From NCBI GenBank assembly GCA_045805565.1, contig JBJMKZ010000020.1, positions 73,216-137,215 on the forward strand: a stretch of DNA of 64,000 bases, in the 5' to 3' direction. Below are positions 58,387 to 64,000 of the stretch, one piece after another. Source of the DNA: DATAEY01 sp045805565 (GTDB taxonomy: Bacteria; Actinomycetota; Thermoleophilia; Solirubrobacterales; Solirubrobacteraceae). Below the pieces are notes generated by a model. That model was not told where the DNA came from. It did no database searches and saw only the letters and a program-made list of their open reading frames with translations. The translations under genes were made by a program, and so were the position numbers. Positions within the stretch are counted from its first letter, which is position 1. Each line of letters starts with the position of its first letter.

Positions 58387-58887
58387 ATGAGGAAGTACTT
58401 TGCGGTTGGCTGCGCGGGGGCACTGATCGGCGTTCTCGCCGCCCTGCCCGGAGCGGCTTCGGCTGGCGTGGCCGACGGCCTCCCCGACGGATGGGAAGTC
58501 GCCCATCACCTGTCGCTCAACCTCAACCAGACCGGCCTCGACCAGGATCACGATGGCCTGAAGAACGCCAGCGAGTTCAAGGTCCACACCAACCCGCGCT
58601 CCAGCGACACCAACCACAACGGTGTCAGCGACGCCAACGAGGACGCCGACCGTGACGGGGCGAGCAACCTCGCGGAGCAGCAGAAGGGGACCGACCCCGA
58701 GGACGTCGACACCGACAACGACGGCATCGACGACAACGACGACCAGGGCGACGACAACGACGACCAGGGCGACAACAACGACGACCAGGGCGACAACAAC
58801 GACGACCAGGGCGACAACAACGACGACCAGGGCGACAACAACGACGACCAGGGCGACAACAACGACGACCAGGGCGACAACGACTGA
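58387..58887 (+). CDS. Secreted acidic calcium-binding protein with tandem repeats
   Basis: 166 residues. Signal peptide of about 26 (AVGCAGALIGVLAALPGAASAG), then a region with calcium-loop motifs of the thrombospondin type 3/dockerin kind: DQDHDGLKNASEF, DTNHNGVSDANEDADRDG and DTDNDGIDDND. The C-terminal third is seven copies of DDQGDNN (58738-58884). Very acidic; secreted and not anchored. Good Shine-Dalgarno GGGAGGAG. It has its own strong terminator. Divergent from a calcium/cation antiporter gene. Confidence 0.85.
   Translation: MRKYFAVGCAGALIGVLAALPGAASAGVADGLPDGWEVAHHLSLNLNQTGLDQDHDGLKNASEFKVHTNPRSSDTNHNGVSDANEDADRDGASNLAEQQKGTDPEDVDTDNDGIDDNDDQGDDNDDQGDNNDDQGDNNDDQGDNNDDQGDNNDDQGDNNDDQGDND
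58738..58884 (+). repeat. Seven 21-base tandem repeats inside the acidic protein gene
   Basis: The unit is GACGACCAGGGCGACAACAAC, encoding DDQGDNN, repeated seven times; the first copy has GAC GAC AAC and the last ends in GAC AAC GAC. Copies are nearly identical at the base level, including silent positions, which points to recent expansion by slippage or recombination. Confidence 0.95.
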
Positions 58888-58920
58888 AGCCCGGGTCGGC
58901 TAGACCTGCAGTCCCGCCAG

Positions 58921-58947
58921 AAGGGGCGGCCACGGCCGCCCCTTTTT
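58921..58947 (+). terminator. Strong Rho-independent terminator
   Basis: AAGGGGCGGCC, two-base loop AC, GGCCGCCCCTT, followed by a run of T; an eleven-pair perfect stem with U-tract, about 35 bases after the stop codon of the acidic repeat protein gene. Confidence 0.9.
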
Positions 58948-59062
58948 CCTGCGCTCACCCGGTACCGCGCCCAACGGCAGTCACGCGCGCTCATGGCAAT
59001 CGCCCGTAGGCTTCGCGCCGTCCCGACCCTCAGGAGGCTGAACATCCCGGCCGTGCACCGCA

Positions 59063-60166
59063 GTGAGCGATAGCCCGAGAACGGGGCGCCCTCGTGCGGG
59101 CACGTCGGTCGTGACCGGCTTTCCGGGGTTCATCGGTCGGCGTCTGGTCGAGCGGCTGCTCGATGAGGACGGTGGCCGGCGAGTTACCGCGCTCGTCGAG
59201 GAGCGCGCCCTGGAGGCCGCCCAAACCACGGCGCGCGAGCTCGATCCGCAGCGCTTGGAGGTGTTGCCAGGCGACATCACCGAGCGCCGCCTGGGACTTA
59301 GCGACGCCGACTACGAGCGGCTGCGAGCCGAGACCACCACGCTGTTTCACCTAGCGGCCGTCTACGACCTGGCGGTGCCGGCGGAGCTCGCTCAGCGGGT
59401 CAATGTCGAGGGGACCGGAAATGTCCTCGAGCTCTGCGCGGGGTGCGAGCGGCTGGAGCGGCTCGCGTATGTCAGCACCGCCTACGTATCCGGCCTGCGC
59501 ACGGGGGCCGTCTATGAGCATGAACTCGCCATGGGCCAGGGCTTCAAGAACCACTACGAGTCCACCAAGTTCCAGGCCGAGGTCTGGGTTCGCAGCCTGA
59601 TGGACAGGATTCCGACCGTCATCCTGCGGCCGGCGATCGTGGTGGGGGATTCGGTCAGCGGTGAGACCCAGAAGTTCGACGGCCCGTATTACCTGCTGCG
59701 CACGATCGCCCGGTCCACGCGCTCGCGGCTTCCGATCATGCGGTTCGGACGGGCGGACGCGCCGTTCAACGTCGTTCCCGTGGACTACATCGTGGCGGCG
59801 ATTGCCGCCGGGGCCGATGAGCCGGCCGCCCTGGGCGAGACGCTGCACCTGGTGGATCCCGACCCGCTGACGACCCGCGAGCTGGTCGACCTGCTCGCTC
59901 GCGAGTACGCCAACCGGGCGGCGCGAGGACAGATCCCACCTCGGTTCGCCGAGCTGTCGCTGCGGGTGGCGCCCGTCCGTCGCGCGTTCGGCAACATTCC
60001 CGCCCAGTCGCTGCGCTATCTGAACCATCCGGTCCACTACGACACCCGCCGTGCGGTCGCCCTGCTCGAAGGCCACGGGTTGCGCCCTCCACGCTTTCCC
60101 GACTATGTCGGGGCGATGGTCCGGTTCTTCCGCGAGCACGAGGATGAGCCGCAATTCGCGGCTTGA
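59063..60166 (+). CDS. NAD(P)-dependent SDR of the fatty acyl-CoA-reductase/epimerase type
   Basis: 367 residues, extended SDR. Cofactor motif VVTGFPGFIGRRLVERLL, LFHLAAVYDLAVPAELAQRVNVEGTGNVLEL, catalytic Ser in YVSTAYVSG and Tyr-Lys in HYESTKFQAEVWVRSL. The pattern (TGFPGFIG, LAAVYDL) is that of the male-sterility/acyl-CoA reductase NAD-binding_4 family, although a nucleotide-sugar epimerase is possible. The GTG start is preceded by a short frame ending just over it. Next gene is an alpha/beta hydrolase. Confidence 0.85.
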   Translation: MSDSPRTGRPRAGTSVVTGFPGFIGRRLVERLLDEDGGRRVTALVEERALEAAQTTARELDPQRLEVLPGDITERRLGLSDADYERLRAETTTLFHLAAVYDLAVPAELAQRVNVEGTGNVLELCAGCERLERLAYVSTAYVSGLRTGAVYEHELAMGQGFKNHYESTKFQAEVWVRSLMDRIPTVILRPAIVVGDSVSGETQKFDGPYYLLRTIARSTRSRLPIMRFGRADAPFNVVPVDYIVAAIAAGADEPAALGETLHLVDPDPLTTRELVDLLAREYANRAARGQIPPRFAELSLRVAPVRRAFGNIPAQSLRYLNHPVHYDTRRAVALLEGHGLRPPRFPDYVGAMVRFFREHEDEPQFAA

Positions 60167-60329
60167 GGCGCCGGCTTCGGGATCGCATCAATGGCGACGC
60201 TGAAGCCCAGCCCGCCGTTCCGTCGCCGGTGCGTGCAAGGCTGCGGCGGTTGATCCACCATGCTCGTGAGGAGTCAGTCGGCGCCGATGAGTGCGCGTAA
60301 CCACCAGCGGACAGCGCGGTAGTTCGGGC

Positions 60330-61607
60330 ATGCCGTCGTCGCCTTCCCAGGCGCCGGACGAGATCAGGGCCCTCAACCGGCTGGCCTTCGACGAGCTGGG
60401 ACGGTTCATAGGCGGTATCGGCGGCTTCCAGCGCGGCCCGGCCGAGCGGGCCTTCCGAGCGGTGGGCTGGGGCGCCAAGCCGACCGAGCTCATCTACACC
60501 AAGGTCACCAACGGCGTCTACGCCGGGCTGCGGGGCGTCACCGCTGCCCTCGGTGCCGCAGCCGATCGCGCCCTGGGCCGCCGTCCCATCGACGAAGGCC
60601 GTCGTCTGTCGGCCAATCCGGTTGGCAGCTTCGGTATCGCCGTGCTGGACGGGCTCATCGGCGACGCCCTCGAAGAGCAGCAAAGCGCCCTGGCCGAGCC
60701 GATGTCAGTGCGCGTCGATGGCCGGGTGGTCGAAGCGGAAACCGACGCACTGGCCCAGGCCTTCCCCCAGGCCACCCCGCGCCTGGTGGTCTTCGTGCAC
60801 GGCCTGATGGGCACCGAGCTGGGCTGGAAGTGGTTCGGCGGACCCTCGAAGGAGAGCTACGGTGACCGCCTGGCCCGCGACCTCGCCGCTACGCCGGTGT
60901 CCATCCGCTACAACACCGGCCGCCACATCTCCCAGAACGGGCGCTCGCTGTGCGAGCTCCTGGAGCAGGTGGTGGGTGCCTGGCCGGTGGAGGTGGAGCA
61001 GATCGCCCTGGTCGGTCACTCCATGGGCGGACTGGTGTCGCGCAGCGCCGCTTACCGCGGCGTCGAGGACGGCGCCGACTGGGTGCGACGAGTACGCCAT
61101 GTCGTCTCCCTCGGCACCCCCCACATGGGCGCCCCGCTGGCCCAGGGTGTCCACTACGCGACCGCCGGCCTGTGCCGGCTGCCCGAAACCCGCCCCCTGG
61201 GCGACTTCCTGCGCCGGCGCAGCGGCGGCATCCGCGACCTCCACCACGGCTCGCTGGTGGACGAGGACTGGCGCGACTGCGATCCGGACGCCCTCCGCGT
61301 CGCCGCCTGCCGTGAGGTGCCGCTGCTCGATGGCGCGACCCACCACTTCGTGGCGGCGACCGTCACCCGCAGCGCCAAGCACCCGCTGGGCAGGCTGGTG
61401 GGCGACTGGCTGGTCCTCGAGCCCAGCGCCTCGGGACGCAGCCGCAGCCGGCGCATCCCGTTTCGCGTCGAGGACGGCATGCATCTGGGGGCCACCAACC
61501 ACATCGCGCTGCTGAACCATCCGGCGGTCTATGACCGTCTGCGCGAGTGGCTGGCAAAGCCGCCCGCCGTGGCTGCCCGCGCACTGCCGGCGCCCTCGGC
61601 TAGTTGA
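60330..61607 (+). CDS. Alpha/beta-hydrolase, lipase/PHA-depolymerase-like
   Basis: 425 residues from the ATG at 60330 (GTG at 60291 adds 13). The first 130 residues form an all-helical region of unknown role; the hydrolase core begins LVVFVHGLMGTELGWKW, has the nucleophile elbow VGHSMGGLVSRSA, and a SLGTPHMGAPLA loop typical of lipases and class II esterases. The catalytic Asp/His are probably in the second half (the His near NHIALLNHPAVYD). Cytoplasmic, as there is no signal peptide. Acts on a lipid or polyester. Confidence 0.88.
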   Translation: MPSSPSQAPDEIRALNRLAFDELGRFIGGIGGFQRGPAERAFRAVGWGAKPTELIYTKVTNGVYAGLRGVTAALGAAADRALGRRPIDEGRRLSANPVGSFGIAVLDGLIGDALEEQQSALAEPMSVRVDGRVVEAETDALAQAFPQATPRLVVFVHGLMGTELGWKWFGGPSKESYGDRLARDLAATPVSIRYNTGRHISQNGRSLCELLEQVVGAWPVEVEQIALVGHSMGGLVSRSAAYRGVEDGADWVRRVRHVVSLGTPHMGAPLAQGVHYATAGLCRLPETRPLGDFLRRRSGGIRDLHHGSLVDEDWRDCDPDALRVAACREVPLLDGATHHFVAATVTRSAKHPLGRLVGDWLVLEPSASGRSRSRRIPFRVEDGMHLGATNHIALLNHPAVYDRLREWLAKPPAVAARALPAPSAS

Positions 61608-61661
61608 GCTGCGAACGCCACCTGGGCACACCTCCGGATCACTAGCGCTGGCCGCAGCCAA

Positions 61662-61667
61662 TACCAT
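61662..61667 (+). promoter_or_regulatory. -10 box TACCAT of the SnoaL-like gene
   Basis: TACCAT followed at a normal distance by the Shine-Dalgarno GGAGG at 61676-61680 and a CTG in the right position. Confidence 0.45.
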
Positions 61668-61688
61668 CTCGGTCCGGAGGCCGACGAA

Positions 61689-62219
61689 CTGTCCGCAACC
61701 CCGGATACCCGCCCAGCGACGCCGCGGCACCCGTTCCCCGCCGCCATCCAGGGACGCGACCACCGAGCCTTGGTGGACACGCTCGCGCCAGACGTGGTGC
61801 TGCACTCGGCCGTGACGCGCACCACCTTCGATGGCCGCGAGACCGTGGGCGAGGTATACGCCGCCGTCATCGACTCGTTCGAGGAGGTAGAGGTGGTCGA
61901 CGAGTTCTCGAGCGAGGACACGCACGCCTTCTTCTGGCGCGGGCGGATCGACGGCCGCTTCGTCGAGGGCGCGGACCGCCTGCGGCTGGACGGCGCCGGC
62001 AAGGTCCGGGAGATCACCGTCGTGGGACGGCCGCTGTCGGGCCTGGCGACGTTCCTGACGGGAATCGGAGCGCGGTTCGCCCGCCGCCGGCGGGGCCGGG
62101 CGGTCGCCGCGATGCTGCGTGCGACCGCGAGGCCGCTACCCCCGATGTTCGCGGCACTCGATCCCGTCACGCAGTGGCTGGCCCGCCCGGGGCGCCGATC
62201 GCGCGATCGCGCGGCCTAG
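61689..62219 (+). CDS. SnoaL-like/NTF2-fold protein, possibly starting at CTG
   Basis: 176 residues if started at the CTG at 61689; 149 from the TTG at 61770. The fold start RHPFPAAIQGRDHRALVDTLAPDVVLHS spans both, and the TTG would cut off the first helix. The Shine-Dalgarno GGAGG eight bases before the CTG supports the longer form. The later part, YAAVIDSFEEVEVVDEF and HAFFWRGRIDGRFVEGADRLRL, completes the cone-shaped NTF2 domain; the tail is Arg-rich. Small-molecule binding or an enzyme; function unknown. Confidence 0.72.
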   Translation: MSATPDTRPATPRHPFPAAIQGRDHRALVDTLAPDVVLHSAVTRTTFDGRETVGEVYAAVIDSFEEVEVVDEFSSEDTHAFFWRGRIDGRFVEGADRLRLDGAGKVREITVVGRPLSGLATFLTGIGARFARRRRGRAVAAMLRATARPLPPMFAALDPVTQWLARPGRRSRDRAA

Positions 62220-62377
62220 GGGCCGCAGGTCGCTCGCCGCGGGGCTCGACCGTCAGGCGCCAGCGCACATCGTGTCGGTAGGCGCCCGTCGAGGTTCGAT
62301 CTGCAGGACAGTTTCGACCAGGCGCAGGGACTGTCTTCAACTAAGTCGGCGCGGGTCTGGCTCGGTGGGCGCCGCGG
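62220..62377. other. Intergenic region without recognisable gene
   Basis: 158 bases between the SnoaL-like gene and the membrane protein gene on the other strand; no convincing promoter, RNA or repeat. Several in-frame stops in all frames. Confidence 0.6.
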
Positions 62378-63013
62378 CTAAGGAGCCTGGGTGGTTTGCT
62401 GGGCCGGCGGGGTCTCGATCGGCCGGGGTGGCCGGGCGGGCGGTGAGGGCCGACGCGTCGTCCCCGTCGTCGCGGATGGAGGCTTCTCGGGCGGCGCGGT
62501 CGGTGTGGTTTGCGGCGTGGTCGGTGTCGGCTGCGGAGTCTGCTGCTTGGGCGGGCCCCCACCGAAGATCGTGGTATGGCGGTCGGTGGCGACGGCCCCA
62601 CCGAAGATGAGCTCCGGCAGGGTTAGGGCGGCAGCGGCAATCGCAAAGGCGATGGCGCCCGTCAGGAGCCCGAGCTTGAGACGGCGCCGACGGACCGATC
62701 CTCGAGTCGTAAGCGCGGTTGGGGTTTCTGCAGCCCCGTTGCGCATACGAGGCCGCTCGCCTTCCGGGGCTTTCGGGCCGGCGGGCGAAGCCGCGCGCCT
62801 CGATGCTCGAACCCGCGAAACGTGCTCGGCGGGACGGCGCAGGAGCTCGCTGACGATCGAGACGATCACTGGGGTAAGTGCCGCGGCGAACGCCGTGCCG
62901 GCGGCCCAGAGCCGCGACGTGATCAACGCCGCCGTGGCCGACGCGAGGCTGGCGATGGTGAGCGTCTGAGCCGACAGCCTCTCGCCGTTACCCGCGCGGG
63001 GAGGGCCGGTCAC
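62378..63013 (-). CDS. Membrane protein with Pro/Thr-rich tail, function unknown
   Basis: 211 residues. Hydrophobic segment 1 (LASATAALITSRLWAAGTAFAAALTPVIVSIVSELL) may be one or two helices; a basic loop of 55 residues follows; helix 2 is LKLGLLTGAIAFAIAAAALTLPELIFGG; then a 60-residue Pro/Thr/Gln-rich tail outside. The start overlaps the stop of the patatin gene by GTGA, so the two genes are translationally coupled. Confidence 0.72.
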   Translation of the reverse strand: MTGPPRAGNGERLSAQTLTIASLASATAALITSRLWAAGTAFAAALTPVIVSIVSELLRRPAEHVSRVRASRRAASPAGPKAPEGERPRMRNGAAETPTALTTRGSVRRRRLKLGLLTGAIAFAIAAAALTLPELIFGGAVATDRHTTIFGGGPPKQQTPQPTPTTPQTTPTAPPEKPPSATTGTTRRPSPPARPPRPIETPPAQQTTQAP

Positions 63014-64000
63014 GGGGTCGCCGGGTCTGCAAACAGGGGTCTGGTGCGCCAGAGCCCTATGTCGTGCTCATCCCGCTGGGCCTGGTCGAGCCAGCGCTTG
63101 GCATCGCTGCGGCCCAGCGCGATCAACTCCTCGGCGAATTCGGGGTCGAAGAAAAAGTAGCTGAACAGCTCCCCTCGCAACTCGTTGTCCCCGACCTCGA
63201 GAAGACGCCCCAGACGCGCCAAGCTATGACATCGGCGGGCGAGGTTTCGCGGTCCCGTATAGCGGCGCCGGTAGACGGCAGTCGCGCGCCGGCCGATCTC
63301 GTAGGGGCCCTCCGGGGCGATCAGGATGTAGGGGATGCGCTTTAGCGGGGGTTCGGTGGTACGGGTGCCGTCGGCGGAGACCAGCGTGTTCAGCTTGGCC
63401 AGCGTGTGGAGGTCGTTCAACAGCGGGTCCACCAACACGCCCTGCAACAACTGGGCGGCGCCGTCTATCACCTCGGGACGTCCAACGCCACCGGCGGCGA
63501 GGCCCAGGTTGGGGGACTGGAGCGCCACGATGATCAAGCGCTCGGCCCCGAGCTTGAGCGCAGGCTTGGTCGGCGTGTTGAGCCGCGTGCCGCCGTCCGA
63601 GTACCAGTCCGCCTTGGTGCCGGGAGGTCTCAGCTCCACCGCCGGGAAGGCACTGGGGATCGCGGCCGAGGCGAGCACGTGCTCCACCTCCAGCTCGTCG
63701 ACGCCCACATATTCGATTCCGCGCCGCGCGTCATCTTCCGGGGGGTCGTCCTGGGTGACGCAGAAGACGACGCTGAGACTGGTCGAGGCCCGAGTCGTGA
63801 CTACGGCCGCCGCGCGGATCGCGCCGCTCTCCACGTTGGCCCGAATCCGGGAAAGTCCCAGGTGGGCGCGCAGCGACTCGCGCAGGGGCGCAGGGTCGAG
63901 CAGGCTCCAGCTGTGTGCGCCGGGCACTCCAGCCGCGTCCGCCAACCCGCGTAGCACGAGCTTGGCCTGAGCCAGGGAGCCCAGCGGCTTGACCACCCTC
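63010..64000 (-). CDS. Patatin-like phospholipase, 5' end missing
   Basis: At least 330 residues; the gene continues past the right edge. The visible part has AAVVTTRASTSLSVVF-type central sheet, AIPSAFPAVELRPP, and the catalytic Asp in WYSDGGTRLNTP (the DG[GA] motif). The GXSXG serine lies in the missing N-terminal part. Family members cleave acyl groups from phospholipids. Coupled by GTGA overlap to the membrane protein downstream, which may recruit it to the membrane. The GTG at 63998 region is internal, not a true start. Confidence 0.85.
   Translation of the reverse strand, partial: RVVKPLGSLAQAKLVLRGLADAAGVPGAHSWSLLDPAPLRESLRAHLGLSRIRANVESGAIRAAAVVTTRASTSLSVVFCVTQDDPPEDDARRGIEYVGVDELEVEHVLASAAIPSAFPAVELRPPGTKADWYSDGGTRLNTPTKPALKLGAERLIIVALQSPNLGLAAGGVGRPEVIDGAAQLLQGVLVDPLLNDLHTLAKLNTLVSADGTRTTEPPLKRIPYILIAPEGPYEIGRRATAVYRRRYTGPRNLARRCHSLARLGRLLEVGDNELRGELFSYFFFDPEFAEELIALGRSDAKRWLDQAQRDEHDIGLWRTRPLFADPATP

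Noticed and set aside
1..64000. Insertion sequences, prophage or defence islands
   Set aside because: No transposase, integrase, restriction or CRISPR-associated protein motif was seen in any frame read; base composition appears even throughout except for one short AT-rich promoter region.

Overview
The window is 64 kb of very GC-rich DNA with tightly packed genes on both strands, many overlapping by 4-8 bases. It suggests a chromosome of a high-GC actinobacterium. The caa3-type oxidase cluster, the deazaflavin (DUF385) family protein, the class III adenylate cyclase with an actinobacterial-type regulatory domain, the many GTG/TTG starts and the frequent leaderless promoters would fit the Thermoleophilia/Solirubrobacterales, but this placement is inference. 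I see no insertion sequence, prophage, CRISPR array or rRNA operon. No stretch longer than about 300 bases lacks a gene.

Layout. 1-5.2 kb: NAD(P)HX repair enzyme (5' end missing), CBS protein, alanine racemase, CCA-adding enzyme, HIT protein and a cold-shock protein. 5.3-8.5 kb: a secreted protein, a Gly/Thr-rich lipoprotein, a zinc-ribbon protein and a glycosyltransferase. 8.5-22.2 kb: a respiratory island. It holds a cytochrome c-cupredoxin fusion lipoprotein, CtaG and two complete subunit I/II pairs of heme-copper oxidase. One subunit I carries the YSHP (A2-type) signature and the other the GHPEVY (A1-type) signature. The island also has one subunit III, heme O synthase, a subunit IV-like protein and two tiny single-helix proteins. 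22.3-32.1 kb: acyl-CoA and ketone-body metabolism (two enoyl-CoA hydratases, HMG-CoA lyase, 3-hydroxyacyl-CoA dehydrogenase, acyl-CoA carboxylase beta subunit, acetoacetyl-CoA synthetase), mostly single genes with their own promoters. 32-37.2 kb: a degenerate M28-like membrane protein, amidase, inositol monophosphatase, two tRNA-Leu genes and a second cupredoxin lipoprotein. 37.2-40.6 kb: a signalling group with a cNMP-binding protein, a metallo-beta-lactamase-fold hydrolase, a PAS protein and a divergent adenylate cyclase. 40.7-49.4 kb: a minus-strand carbohydrate/organic-acid group (cupin, PPC-domain protein, FAD/Fe-S dehydrogenase, enolase-superfamily enzyme, pyruvate-oxidase-like enzyme, GH15 glycosidase). 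49.5-56.9 kb: short-chain dehydrogenases, cupin, deazaflavin-type reductase, DoxX, and a convergent pair of a PP-loop ATPase and a PLP enzyme. 57-59 kb: a cation/calcium antiporter divergent from a secreted acidic calcium-binding repeat protein. 59-64 kb: an acyl-CoA-reductase-like SDR, an alpha/beta hydrolase, a SnoaL-like protein, and a membrane protein coupled to a patatin-like lipase that runs off the right edge.

How genes work together. The respiratory genes probably form two transcription units leading left: ctaC1-ctaD1-USP-ctaE-small protein-DUF2142-ctaG, and ctaC2-ctaD2-ctaB-small protein-subunit IV-oxidoreductase. A CBS gene is divergent between them. HMG-CoA lyase, acetoacetyl-CoA synthetase and the 3-hydroxyacyl-CoA dehydrogenase together could interconvert HMG-CoA, acetoacetate, acetoacetyl-CoA and 3-hydroxybutyryl-CoA.

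A recurrent regulatory pattern is a TANNNT box (often TAGRCT, TAGCCT or TAGGAT) 5-10 bases before an ATG, GTG or TTG. It indicates leaderless transcripts for about a third of the genes. It also corrects several start sites and points to two or three non-canonical (ATC, CTG) starts.
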